Source: Sphingobacteriales bacterium TSM_CSM | GTDB taxonomy: Bacteria; Bacteroidota; Bacteroidia; Chitinophagales; UBA2359 | Length of the DNA: 64,000 nt | Direction of reading: 5' to 3' | NCBI GenBank assembly: GCA_002212725.1 | Contig: MTCR01000077.1 | Span: forward strand, 1 to 64,000 | In this document: positions 47,123 through 56,596 of the stretch, piece after piece | Position numbering within the stretch: position 1 is the stretch's first letter | Layout: every line of letters begins with the position of its first letter | Made by a program: the position numbers and the translations under genes | The notes under the pieces: generated by a model | Seen by the model: the letters and a program-made list of their open reading frames with translations, nothing else | Database searches by the model: none | Told to the model about the DNA's origin: nothing

Positions 47123-48859
47123 TTACGCGGTTCTCACACCCGATAAAGTGCGCATGATGCTGCTGATATGGTCGCCAATTTTTTCGGCGCTGCGCAAAAT
47201 ATCGAGGTAAATTAACCCTTCTTCCAGCTTGTAAAGTCCTTTTTCTATGCGTTGATGTTGCAGGTCAACCAAGTGGAGGTAAAGGCGGTTTATTTCTGTT
47301 TCTAATTGTTGGGTTTCGGTGTTATCGGGTATTTTGTTTTCAAATACCAGTTGTTTTTTCATGGCAACAATAGCCTTATGGTCAAGCGACAATATTTTTT
47401 GCAGTTCGGTTAGCACCTCTTGTGTAGGTGGTTTGGTTGCCGATGCAAATTTTTGGGCGCGGGTGGCAATTTTGCGCAGGTGGTCGGCAATGCTTTCCAG
47501 GTCGTTTACCACTGCCAGCATGGCACGCACCTGCTCCGAAGATTTGGGGGCAATTTGCGCCGAAATTAACCGCGAAAGAAATATGCTTACCTCTTTTTCC
47601 AGCACATCGGTAAGTTCTTCGCGCTGTTCAATTTTGGTGAGCAGGTTTTGTCGGTTTTTCACCTCGCCAAACAACAGCAACACAACATTGCCGCTCATTT
47701 TTTCCACTAAATCGGCCAATTTTCTGATTTCGTTTTGTGCTTCGGAAATAGAAAGTTCAGAAAATGCCACCAATCCTTTATCCATGTGTTGCAACTTAAA
47801 CACCTCATCGTTTTTTTTGCTTGCCGGAAACAGCCGCACAATAATAGCAGCCGAGTAGGGAATTAGCCCGAGGTGAATGAACGCATTAAGAACATTAAAC
47901 ATGGTATGAAACATGGCTATGCCATTGGTTTCAATGCTTTGCCTTTGTTGGAGCATAGTGGCATTGGCACCTGCAATATTGTAGGGCGTAAGTATGGAGG
48001 TGTGGCCGGTAAACAGCAAAGACTGCAGCCAGTCTATAAACTGCAGAAAAAACGGAAACAGCAGCAGCGCCCAAGCCACACCGGTAACATTAAAAAAAGT
48101 GTGGTACCGGGCAGCCCGTTTGGCATGAATATTACCCAGCAATGCGGCCAGGTTGGCAGTAATGGTGGTGCCAATGTTTTCGCCCAGCACCATAGCAGCC
48201 GCCTGCGGAAACTCAATCCACCCGTTTGAAAGCATAACCATAGTTACCGCCGTACTGGCGCTGGAAGATTGTATAATGGCGGTAAATATTGCCCCCAATG
48301 CCACAAAAAAAAGATAGGAAACATAGTTGTTTTCACTGAAATACTGAAGCAACAGGAACACCTGCTCGCTCTTGTCAATATCGGGTACAGCAGTTCTGAG
48401 AAAATTTAACCCTATGAACAGCAACCCAAACCCGATGACAAACTCGGCCGTATCTCTTTTTTTACCCGGAAAAAACAACATTGGAAAAGCCAGCCCAATG
48501 GCAATAAGTGCGGCCGATTCAATAGCCACCTCAAAGCCGAAAAGCCAAACAATCCAGGCGGTTATGGTAGTGCCCACGTTGGCGCCTATGGTAACGGCCA
48601 TAGATTGCATAAAACTTACCAACCCTGCATTTACAAAACTTACCAGCATAACCGTAGTAGCCGACGAAGACTGTATGAGCATGGTAAGCAGCAAACCGGT
48701 AAAAAAACCGTTGGCGCGGTTGGCCGTCATTTTACCCAATACTTGCCTTAAGCGGTTTCCGGCAGCCTTTTGCAACGACTCGCTCATGATTTTCATGCCG
48801 TAAATGAAAATGCTCAACGCGCCAATGATTTGCAAAATAGTCAGAATGCCGGTTATCAT
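47123..48859 (-). CDS. Na+/phosphate cotransporter family protein with PhoU-like C-domain
   Basis: 578 residues from ATG 48859 (MITGILTILQIIG); 17 upstream codons would need a TTG. Two inverted Na/Pi repeats each carry a QSSSA motif (QSSSATTV at 63-70, and QSSSASTAV near 200) within about nine helices. Residues from about 345 form a PhoU-like helical domain (LADLVEKMSGNVVLLLFGEV, IADHLRKIATRAQKF). Such NptA/YjbB-type proteins move phosphate with sodium, often as exporters, the PhoU part sensing or limiting flux. Its upstream region is shared with tnaA and contains the pyrimidine heptamer tract. Confidence 0.92.
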   Translation of the reverse strand: MITGILTILQIIGALSIFIYGMKIMSESLQKAAGNRLRQVLGKMTANRANGFFTGLLLTMLIQSSSATTVMLVSFVNAGLVSFMQSMAVTIGANVGTTITAWIVWLFGFEVAIESAALIAIGLAFPMLFFPGKKRDTAEFVIGFGLLFIGLNFLRTAVPDIDKSEQVFLLLQYFSENNYVSYLFFVALGAIFTAIIQSSSASTAVTMVMLSNGWIEFPQAAAMVLGENIGTTITANLAALLGNIHAKRAARYHTFFNVTGVAWALLLFPFFLQFIDWLQSLLFTGHTSILTPYNIAGANATMLQQRQSIETNGIAMFHTMFNVLNAFIHLGLIPYSAAIIVRLFPASKKNDEVFKLQHMDKGLVAFSELSISEAQNEIRKLADLVEKMSGNVVLLLFGEVKNRQNLLTKIEQREELTDVLEKEVSIFLSRLISAQIAPKSSEQVRAMLAVVNDLESIADHLRKIATRAQKFASATKPPTQEVLTELQKILSLDHKAIVAMKKQLVFENKIPDNTETQQLETEINRLYLHLVDLQHQRIEKGLYKLEEGLIYLDILRSAEKIGDHISSIMRTLSGVRTA

Positions 48860-48983
48860 GCCTCTTGTTCTTATCGGAAATGCATTAGTTAAATTATTAT
48901 CTGGCAGCAAGCAAACAGTCGGGCATTGGCATCGGGCAGGTATAGTGCCATATCAACTCACAACCTCCGCCACACTTATGCCA

Positions 48984-49019
48984 CCTTCTACCCTCTACTC
49001 TCTACTTTCTACTCTACCC
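48984..49019. repeat. Pyrimidine heptamer tract (about 4-5 units), tnaA upstream region
   Basis: Tandem YYTCTAC units with the pyrimidines on the plus strand, about 78 bp before the tnaA ATG. The same heptamer family recurs at 56537-56584 and 57953-58050. Confidence 0.85.
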
Positions 49020-49096
49020 CCGCTGCAAATATACACATAGTAATTGGCAGTTTGGACTAAAAGCCGTAATATTGCCGGTAAACCAATTTTCTTGCC

Positions 49097-50479
49097 ATGA
49101 AATTCAAAACCATCATTGAGCCGTTTCGCATTAAAACGGTGGAGCCTATTACCATGAGCACCCAACAGGAGCGCGAGCAGTACCTGAAAGATGCGCATTT
49201 TAACCCCTTCCTCCTCAAATCGAGGCATGTAATTATTGATTTGCTTACCGACAGCGGTACTTCGGCCATGAGCAGCAACCAATGGGCTGCCATGATGCGC
49301 GGCGACGAATCTTATGCCGGCGCACGTAGCTGGAAACGGTTTGAAAAAGCCGTACACAAACTTACCGGAATGCCCCATATTTTACCCACCCACCAGGGGC
49401 GAGCGGCAGAAAGAATATTGTACACCTATATTGGCGGCAAGGGCAAGTATTTTTTCAGCAATACCCATTTTGATACTACCCGTGCAAATATTGAGTACAG
49501 CGGCGCTACTGCTCTTGATTTACCTGTTCACGAAGCGCAGAACTTTGAGTCGGACTACCCATTTAAGGGCAATTTAGATGTAGAAAAACTTGGCGAACAC
49601 ATTACCCGGTTAGGCCCCGAAAACATAGCCGCGGTAATTCTTACTGTTACCAACAACAGCGGCGGCGGGCAACCGGTAAGTATGCAAAATGCCCGGGAAG
49701 TAAGCCGACTGTGCAGGCACAACAACATTTTGTTTGTTCTGGATTGTTGCCGCATTGCCGAAAACAGCTATTTTATACACAAAAACGAACCGGGTTACGA
49801 AAACAAATCTTTTCGGGAAATTGCGCAGGAAATGTTTTCCTTAGCCGATGCTGCCGTTATGAGTGCAAAAAAAGACGGTTTAGTAAATATGGGCGGCTTT
49901 TTGGCCTTGCGAAACGACGAATTGTCTGATGCCTGTATGCAACTGCTCATTATTACCGAAGGGTTTACCACCTACGGCGGACTTTCGGGACGTGATATGG
50001 AGGCCATTGCCGTAGGATTGGAAGAAGTTTTCGACCCCGACTACCTTAAATACCGCATTACCAGTACTCAATACTTAGGCGAAAGCATTTTAAAAAAGGG
50101 TGTACCTATTATATTTCCTGTTGGAGGACATGCCGTGTATGTAGATGCTAAAAAACTGTACAGTCATATACCTGTTCATCAATACCCCGGGCAGGCGCTG
50201 GTTTGCGAGTTGTACCGGTTGGGCGGCATACGCAGCGTAGAAATAGGTTCGGTTATGTTTGGCAAGTACAATGAGCAGGGGCAACTCCTTCCGGCGCCTA
50301 TGGAGTTGGTGCGGCTTGCCATTCCGCGCCGGGTTTACACGCAATCGCATATAGATTATGTGATAGAGGTTTTTGATGAAATTCTGGCAACCAAAGACGG
50401 GGTAAGAGGGCTGGTAATAACCAAGGAACCTAAGTTTTTAAGGCATTTTACCGCCCATTTTGCGCCGGTGGAAGATTAA
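49097..50479 (+). CDS. tnaA: Tryptophanase
   Basis: 460 residues, the full length of the beta-eliminating lyase family. The PLP lysine lies in MSAKKDGLVNMGG (about 259), and HQGRAAE (about 99-105) binds the cofactor. Two positions that separate tryptophanase from tyrosine phenol-lyase favour tryptophanase: Asp126 in FDTT (Thr in the tyrosine enzyme) and Ile383 in SVEIG (Arg in the tyrosine enzyme). It turns tryptophan into indole, pyruvate and ammonia, so it can supply indole as a signal. No tnaB permease or tnaC leader is recognisable. A pyrimidine repeat tract lies upstream. Confidence 0.9.
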   Translation: MKFKTIIEPFRIKTVEPITMSTQQEREQYLKDAHFNPFLLKSRHVIIDLLTDSGTSAMSSNQWAAMMRGDESYAGARSWKRFEKAVHKLTGMPHILPTHQGRAAERILYTYIGGKGKYFFSNTHFDTTRANIEYSGATALDLPVHEAQNFESDYPFKGNLDVEKLGEHITRLGPENIAAVILTVTNNSGGGQPVSMQNAREVSRLCRHNNILFVLDCCRIAENSYFIHKNEPGYENKSFREIAQEMFSLADAAVMSAKKDGLVNMGGFLALRNDELSDACMQLLIITEGFTTYGGLSGRDMEAIAVGLEEVFDPDYLKYRITSTQYLGESILKKGVPIIFPVGGHAVYVDAKKLYSHIPVHQYPGQALVCELYRLGGIRSVEIGSVMFGKYNEQGQLLPAPMELVRLAIPRRVYTQSHIDYVIEVFDEILATKDGVRGLVITKEPKFLRHFTAHFAPVED

Positions 50480-50951
50480 AGAAACAGAAACAAAAATCGT
50501 GTCGGGCAAAATATAAAAGGTAACCTGTTTGGGCAACCGCTTACTGTTGTGCTGGCGGCCTACTTTTTAGTGCCCCAGCCGTTTTACCATATCAATAACC
50601 GAAGCCGCCCGCGTATTCATGAAATGTGCAGAGGCGTTGGTGTTTACCGGTTCTCTGTTTGGCGTGGGGAACACAGGGTGTTGCGCTGTTGCCGGGGTTT
50701 GTGCAAAAATGAGGTAAAACTGCCAAAACCCCGAAAAAACACAAAACGCTGCACCATGGTTATTTTACCCCAACAAATTGTATTTGTACCATAAAATGCA
50801 AAATGCAAGACAGTGTGGCAGTTTGGTAATTAAATAAGTTGAACACACCATACTTTTGTTTGTTTTAAATAATGTTTGCGCTTTAGTGAAAAAACGCAAT
50901 AAAAGCAGTAACTTTATACTCAGTTAATAACCACAAAACAGGGTCAGCATA
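50480..50951. other. Intergenic region (472 bp)
   Basis: No convincing gene. It contains a stem CGGGGTTT/AAACCCCG (50693-50733) with a 25-nt loop and, near its right end, a plus-strand -7 box TACTTTTG at 50851-50858, about 95 nt before the next gene, without a clear -33. Confidence 0.45.
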
Positions 50952-51737
50952 ATGGTTTACAAGGTACACCAAAGGTTTATTTGTGTAGTTTTTTTTCTAT
51001 TTATTTGTTTTGCCGGTGCAAAAGCGCAGGTAGTTATAAATGAGGTAATGGCCTCTAACAGTACTACCACTGCCGATGAAATGGGCGAATACGATGATTG
51101 GGTGGAATTGTTTAACAATGCACAGTTTGCCATATCGCTCAACGGGTATTATCTTTCAGATGACTCGCTGATACTGAACAAATGGCCATTCCCGAATATA
51201 AGCATTGCCGGCCGCGATTACCTGATTATATGGACCGATAAAGACCCCGAACAGGGATCGTTGCATACTAACTTTAAGTTAGATGCCGCCGGCGAAACGG
51301 TATTGCTGGTAAACCCGTTGCTTACCATTATTGATGGCGTTGCCTACAATACACAGGCTGCCGATACCTCCATAGGGCGTTACCCAAACGGCCTTGGTTC
51401 ATTTGTACCCATGCTTCCTACTTTTGACGGGCAAAATCAACAGGGCATTATTACTGCCGTAAACAATTTGCAACCTCAAGGCGGTTTAAAGGTTTACCCC
51501 AACCCGGCTACCGATGCCGCTATTATAACCCTGCCTGTACTGCCAAATGCTTCGGGCGGGGCTGCCCTGCAACTGGTAAATGCAAGGGGAGCTGTGCTAC
51601 AGCAACTTAAACTGCCGCCGGTTGCTGCCGCTTCGCAAATAGTATTGCCGGTAACCCAACTGCCTCCCGGGCAATATTGGGTGGTGTATTCATCGGAAAA
51701 CAGCCGTTTAATATCGGGTTTAACCGTGGTCAAATAG
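50952..51737 (+). CDS. Lamin-tail-domain secreted protein with T9SS type A domain
   Basis: 261 residues: signal peptide (ending GAKAQ), a lamin-tail domain at about 25-160 (VVINEVMASNS, EYDDWVELFNNA, LNGYYLSDD), and a T9SS type A domain from about 177 (LKVYPNPATDAAIITL to ISGLTVV). LTD domains occur in Bacteroidota surface proteins, often with nucleases, phosphatases or CotH; here the domain stands alone. The following gene begins with a clear paralog of the same domain, so they are a tandem pair. Probably surface-displayed; function unknown. Confidence 0.85.
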   Translation: MVYKVHQRFICVVFFLFICFAGAKAQVVINEVMASNSTTTADEMGEYDDWVELFNNAQFAISLNGYYLSDDSLILNKWPFPNISIAGRDYLIIWTDKDPEQGSLHTNFKLDAAGETVLLVNPLLTIIDGVAYNTQAADTSIGRYPNGLGSFVPMLPTFDGQNQQGIITAVNNLQPQGGLKVYPNPATDAAIITLPVLPNASGGAALQLVNARGAVLQQLKLPPVAAASQIVLPVTQLPPGQYWVVYSSENSRLISGLTVVK

Positions 51738-51806
51738 CTTCCGGCTTTTAAGTATTCTTCCGTAGTTTAATTTACCGTTATTTGTAATTTCTAACATATT
51801 CACGTC

Positions 51807-54800
51807 ATGAAACATTTTTTTGCCGCCTTACTGTTATTGGCAACCACCCTGCTGCCCGTAAATGCGCAGATAGTCATAAACGAATTTTCAGCCGCCAACC
51901 TGACCGATCTTACCGATAATTTTGGCGAGTACGAAGACTGGATTGAACTATACAACGCCGGTGCTACAGCCGTTAACTTAGACGGATATTACCTGAGCGA
52001 TAAAATAGACAACCCTACCAAGTGGCAGTTTCCGGCGGTAAATATTGCTGCCAATGGTTATCTGGTAGTATTTGCCTCTAAACGCGATATAACCACCGGA
52101 ACCCTGCATGCCAATTTTCAGATAACCCAAACTGCTTCCGATGAGGCCGTTGTTTTGGCAGACCCTTCGGGTACTGTTATTGACTTTTACCAAATTTACA
52201 CCCCCAACCAACTTAACCATTCTACCGGCCGTATTAGCAGCGGCGCTGCCCAATGGGGCGTGTTTACCAACCCAACTCCCTATGCCGCCAACACCGGACC
52301 CAAAGACGGCTATGCACCAACACCCGATATTGAGCCTGTTTCGGGCAGTTATGCGGCAGCGCAAACCGTTTCCATTACCTCATCAGACCCAACGGCCAGC
52401 ATCTATTATACCACTAACGGAAATACTCCCAATGCCGCATCAACCCTTTACACCGGACCTTTTACCGTTAGCGCCACTACCATTGTGCGCGCCATAGTTA
52501 TCAGCACCAACCCCAATCTGCTGCCCGGTTTTGTTGAATCTAACACCTACCTCATTGCCGAAAACCATACCATTCCGGTAATTTCTATTGCAGGCGCAGG
52601 TGTGCAAACCCTGTTGGACGGCGACTGGGGCATTGAGCCATTTGGTTCTTTTGAACTTTTTAACCAAAACGGGCAACTGGAAGACGAAGCCGTAGGCGAA
52701 TTTAACAAACATGGAAACGACTCATGGGCCTATGACCAACGCGGTTTTGACTACATTACCCGCGACGAAGCAGGCTACGACAATGAAATCAGTTCGCTTA
52801 TTTTTCCTACCTATACGCCGCGAAACCAGTTTCAGCGCCTTATCATTAAAGCCGCCGCCAATGATAACTACCCGTTTTCCAACGGCGGAGCGCATATTCG
52901 CGATGCCTATGTGCATGCCTTGTCGCAAAGAGCCGGCTTAGACCTTGACGAAAGAACTTACGAACCATGCATAGTTTACTTAAACGGGCAATACTGGGGC
53001 GTGTATGAAATACGCGAAAAAACAGACGACCATGATTTTACCGGCTATTACTACGACCAGGGTAAAGAATGGATTGACTACATTAAAACCTGGGGCGCAA
53101 CCTGGGAAGAATACGGCAGCTGGGATGACTGGTACACCCTGCATGATTATATTTTAGCCAACGATATGACCGTGCCTGCCAACTACACCTATGTTACCGA
53201 CCGCCTGAATGCGCAAAGCATTATTGACTACATGATTATTAATACCCATGTTGTTTGTATGGACTGGCTGGTTTGGAACACCGCCTGGTGGCGCGGCAGA
53301 AAAGATGAAGGGGTAAAATGGCGTTACACCCTTTGGGATATGGACGCCACTTTTAACCACTACATTAATTACACCGGCATACCCGATACCAGTCCGTTTG
53401 CCGACCCTTGTTATAACGAAGCACCCGGCGTTAGCGACCCCGAAGACCATGTTGACCTGGTGGTGAAACTGATGCAAAACCCCGATTTCCATGCCATGTA
53501 TGTAAACCGGTATGCACAGCTAAACAATACGTATTTTACCTGCGATTACATGATTGCCTTCCTCGATTCGCTCGTTGACCGCATTGCCCCCGAAATGCCC
53601 AGACAAGTGGCTAAATGGGGCGGAACCATGACCGAATGGCAGAATAATGTACAGGATCTTCGGGATTTTATTAATACCCGATGTACCGTTATTGACCAGG
53701 GCATTGTTGATTGCTATGATGTTGAAGGACCTTATGATATTACCGTGTCGGTTGAGCCGCCAAACTCGGGGTTTGTAAGTCTGAATTCGCTTTTATTAAC
53801 CGATTACCCTTACACCGGCACTTATTTCGGCGGACTTCAGCTCGATTTAGAAGCCATAGCCCTTATGGGTTACCAATTTGATTACTGGGAAGTAAACAAC
53901 AATGTAGTAATGCCCGGCATTACCGACCCCAATATATGGCTCAACCTTACATCGGCCGATACCATTGTGGCACATTTCAGCGTGCCCATTCCTACCTATA
54001 ATGTTACGCTTATTGTTGATCCGCCGGCAACAGGCACCATCAGCACCGGCGGTTTTGAGTTTACCACGTACCCGGTCAACCTGTTCTTAGCAGAAGGAAC
54101 CCTCATAGATTTACTGGCTAATCCGGCATCGGGATACCAGTTTACGGGCTGGTCAGCTAATGTAAATACCTTGTTGCCCGATGCAAATACGCCGGGTGTT
54201 ACTTTTACCCTTACAGGAAATGATACCATTGTGGCACATTTTGAGGTGGTAATACCTGATTACAACCTTACCATCAATGCTCAGCCCGATGGCGCAGGCA
54301 GCATTAACCTCAACGGAACAGATATTACTTCGGGCCTGCCTTACACAGAAACCTTTGCCGAGGGAACCGAAATAACCCTTTCGGCCACCCCGCAAACCGG
54401 CTTTACCTTTGCCTATTGGGAAACCGGCGGAACCATTTTGTTGCCCGACCCGCAACAAAGCGCCATTACGCTTACCCTTACCGGAAACGAAACCATAACC
54501 GCCCATTTTGAACCCGTTGTGTTTGAAATAACCCTTACCAATGCCAATCCCGATGCAGGAACGGTTACGGTAAACGGAACCGGCGTTACTGACTGGCCCT
54601 ACACCATAACCGTAAGCTACGGCGAAACCATTAACCTCGAAGCCCTTGCCGCACAAGGGTTTGAGTTTACCTCATGGACTCTCAACGGCGCCCCTGTAAG
54701 CACAACCACGCTTACCATTACCGCCCTGCAAAATACCGTTGTTGCCATTAATTTTTCTGCCGTAGAACCGCCACCGCCGCCACCGCCGGCAGACATAAAC

Positions 54801-55091
54801 TGCGAACCGGCAATGCCTTCGGGCTTTACGCCCAATAATGATGGCACAAACGACGTTTTTGCCTTGCACCTGAACCCGCTTTGTAGTATTGACGGTTTTT
54901 TACTAAGGGTGTTTGACCGGTGGGGAAATATGGTTTTTGAAACCACCAACCCACAACGCGGCTGGGATGGACTTAACAAGGGGGCAACTTCCCCGGTTGG
55001 CACTTATGTTTGGTATATGCAATACAACCTGCTCATTCAGGGAGAAAGCACACCTCAAACTTACAAGGGAAATGTAACCCTCATCAGATAA
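51807..55091 (+). CDS. Large T9SS-secreted LTD-CotH kinase protein (type B sorting domain)
   Basis: 1094 residues. Order: signal peptide (LPVNAQ); lamin-tail domain (about 20-125, VINEFSAANL, EYEDWIELYN); a chitobiase/FN3-like sandwich (about 175-255, IYYTTNGNTPN); a CotH kinase domain (about 260-620) with HIRDAYVHALSQRAG, YLNGQYWGVYEIREKTDDH and KWRYTLWDMDATF; four bacterial InlB-like repeats (about 655-975); and a gliding-type (type B) CTD from about 1005 (FTPNNDGTNDVF, FDRWGNMVFE). CotH kinases are atypical protein kinases, known from spore coats; in Bacteroidota targets are unknown. It stands 69 bp after the small LTD gene. Confidence 0.9.
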   Translation: MKHFFAALLLLATTLLPVNAQIVINEFSAANLTDLTDNFGEYEDWIELYNAGATAVNLDGYYLSDKIDNPTKWQFPAVNIAANGYLVVFASKRDITTGTLHANFQITQTASDEAVVLADPSGTVIDFYQIYTPNQLNHSTGRISSGAAQWGVFTNPTPYAANTGPKDGYAPTPDIEPVSGSYAAAQTVSITSSDPTASIYYTTNGNTPNAASTLYTGPFTVSATTIVRAIVISTNPNLLPGFVESNTYLIAENHTIPVISIAGAGVQTLLDGDWGIEPFGSFELFNQNGQLEDEAVGEFNKHGNDSWAYDQRGFDYITRDEAGYDNEISSLIFPTYTPRNQFQRLIIKAAANDNYPFSNGGAHIRDAYVHALSQRAGLDLDERTYEPCIVYLNGQYWGVYEIREKTDDHDFTGYYYDQGKEWIDYIKTWGATWEEYGSWDDWYTLHDYILANDMTVPANYTYVTDRLNAQSIIDYMIINTHVVCMDWLVWNTAWWRGRKDEGVKWRYTLWDMDATFNHYINYTGIPDTSPFADPCYNEAPGVSDPEDHVDLVVKLMQNPDFHAMYVNRYAQLNNTYFTCDYMIAFLDSLVDRIAPEMPRQVAKWGGTMTEWQNNVQDLRDFINTRCTVIDQGIVDCYDVEGPYDITVSVEPPNSGFVSLNSLLLTDYPYTGTYFGGLQLDLEAIALMGYQFDYWEVNNNVVMPGITDPNIWLNLTSADTIVAHFSVPIPTYNVTLIVDPPATGTISTGGFEFTTYPVNLFLAEGTLIDLLANPASGYQFTGWSANVNTLLPDANTPGVTFTLTGNDTIVAHFEVVIPDYNLTINAQPDGAGSINLNGTDITSGLPYTETFAEGTEITLSATPQTGFTFAYWETGGTILLPDPQQSAITLTLTGNETITAHFEPVVFEITLTNANPDAGTVTVNGTGVTDWPYTITVSYGETINLEALAAQGFEFTSWTLNGAPVSTTTLTITALQNTVVAINFSAVEPPPPPPPADINCEPAMPSGFTPNNDGTNDVFALHLNPLCSIDGFLLRVFDRWGNMVFETTNPQRGWDGLNKGATSPVGTYVWYMQYNLLIQGESTPQTYKGNVTLIR

Positions 55092-55108
55092 TGCCATACC
55101 CGGCAGCT

Positions 55109-55148
55109 AAAAAACCGCCTGTTTTACCGCAAAAACAGGCGGTTTTTC
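55109..55148 (+). terminator. Rho-independent terminator after the LTD-CotH gene
   Basis: AAAACCGCCTGTTT (55111-55124) pairs with AAACAGGCGGTTTT (55133-55146) around an 8-nt loop, followed by T-rich sequence. Confidence 0.9.
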
Positions 55149-55247
55149 TGTATAAAAATATTACGGCACACCAATTGAAGTAAAGAAATTGGTAAATTTG
55201 AGGCCAAACCAATTATAAACACACCATTAACACAAAATAACCCTGTT

Positions 55248-56231
55248 TTGATACGGTTAATACAATACAACAACCAAACTTTTACCGAAGTAACCGGTAA
55301 AGAAGTGGATGTTATTATTAAAGCCATTGACAAAACCTGTATCAACTGGATTGATGTGGAAGTGGCCGAAGATAAAATAGTGCAACAAATTGCGCATTAT
55401 TACTCGTTGCACGAAATGGTAGTGGAAGACATACTAATACAAGACCATCTGCCAAAACTCGAAATCTTTGAAAATCATTTTTTCTTTACCCTGCGAATGT
55501 TGTATTACAGCAGCCAAAAAGAAGAAATGGAAGAAGAACAACTAAGCATGGTATTGGGCGAAAATTATGTGCTATCCTTCCAGTCGGGTATTGAAGGCGA
55601 CGTGTTTGACAGTATTCTGGCCGACCTGAAACTTGGTAAAGGCATCATAAGAAAGGCAAATGCCGATTACCTTTTTTACCGCCTCCTCGATGCCGTTATT
55701 GACGGCTATTTCAACATCCTCGAAATACTGCGGGAACGCATTGAAACCCTTGAGGAATCTATACTTTCTTCTCCGCACCCATCGGAAGAAACTGTAGGGC
55801 AGATATTGGATCTTCGGAAAAAAATTACTCTGGTACGCAAATACACCATTCCGCTTAAAGATATTGTCAGCAAACTCAAAACCACCGAATCAAAATTCAT
55901 TAACCCCGGAACCATTACCTTCCTCCAAGATGTAAGTGACCAGTTACTGCTGCTCAATACCAATTTTGAAACCTTTCGCGAAATGCTGAAAGACCTCATG
56001 GAACTGTATTTGTCTAACCTGAGCCACAACATGAACCGCGTAATGAAAACGCTTACCATTGTTGCCACCATTTTTATACCGCTCACATTTGTAGCCGGCA
56101 TTTACGGCATGAACTTCGAAAATATGCCCGAACTGCATTGGAAATATGGTTATTTTATTATTTGGGGTCTTATGCTGTTAATGGTTATGCTTATGGTTTA
56201 CTATATGAAAAAAATGCACTGGTTTGAATAA
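55248..56231 (+). CDS. corA: CorA-type magnesium/cobalt transporter
   Basis: 327 residues. An N-terminal cytoplasmic alpha/beta funnel, a long helix and two C-terminal membrane helices (about 270-290 and 300-320) joined by the loop YGMNFENMP, the GMN selectivity motif at about 284-286. It forms a pentameric Mg2+ (or Co2+/Ni2+) channel. The start is TTG at 55248 (MIRLIQYNNQ); no ATG lies close enough to fit the family start. A -7 box TAAATTTG lies at 55193-55200. It is separated by a terminator from the preceding gene. Confidence 0.92.
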   Translation: MIRLIQYNNQTFTEVTGKEVDVIIKAIDKTCINWIDVEVAEDKIVQQIAHYYSLHEMVVEDILIQDHLPKLEIFENHFFFTLRMLYYSSQKEEMEEEQLSMVLGENYVLSFQSGIEGDVFDSILADLKLGKGIIRKANADYLFYRLLDAVIDGYFNILEILRERIETLEESILSSPHPSEETVGQILDLRKKITLVRKYTIPLKDIVSKLKTTESKFINPGTITFLQDVSDQLLLLNTNFETFREMLKDLMELYLSNLSHNMNRVMKTLTIVATIFIPLTFVAGIYGMNFENMPELHWKYGYFIIWGLMLLMVMLMVYYMKKMHWFE

Positions 56232-56440
56232 CGGTTTCTGATTGTTTTTATTCACCCAAAATATACTTTAAAGCTCATTTTGAATATCTTTGTACAAATT
56301 CAACCTGTTTTGGTAAACTTATTTAAAGCAAACTCAAACCGCTATCTTTTACCTTCATAACTATTAAGGTACTATCTGTAAATCCCGGCATTTTCTCTTG
56401 TTCCCTGCTGATTTGAAGTATTGACCAAAGAGTAAAAAAA

Positions 56441-56480
56441 CTTTGCGGAACATTGCGCAAAACTTTGCGTTCTTTGCGGT
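56441..56480. repeat. Cluster of TTTGCG-type octamers
   Basis: CTTTGCGG, CATTGCGC, CTTTGCGT and CTTTGCGG occur within 40 bp at roughly 10-bp spacing. This is a familiar non-coding motif in many Bacteroidota, from general recollection. Confidence 0.4.
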
Positions 56481-56536
56481 AAAATGAAAGGAATTTAATT
56501 AAGAAAATCACCAACAAAGGTACAACCTGAAAAAGT

Positions 56537-56584
56537 ACCTACTTACTACCTTCTACCCTCTACCTTCTACTTACTACCCTCTAC
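56537..56584. repeat. Pyrimidine heptamer tract (about 6 units), TPR gene leader
   Basis: Tandem YYWCTAC units, plus strand, ending 12 bp before the ATG of the TPR gene, so they are in its probable untranslated leader. Confidence 0.85.
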
Positions 56585-56596
56585 AATAACACGCTT

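Larger units (their letters stand above)
56232..56596. other. Intergenic region (365 bp) with promoter-like box and two repeat tracts
   Basis: A -7 box TATCTTTG at 56285-56292, four related TTGCG-type octamers at 56441-56480, and the pyrimidine heptamer tract at 56537-56584. No gene is visible. Confidence 0.5.

Noticed and set aside
50549-50794. 81-codon open frame after tnaA
   Set aside because: Basic, Cys-rich product without a domain, no good leader and no adjoining context; treated as non-coding.
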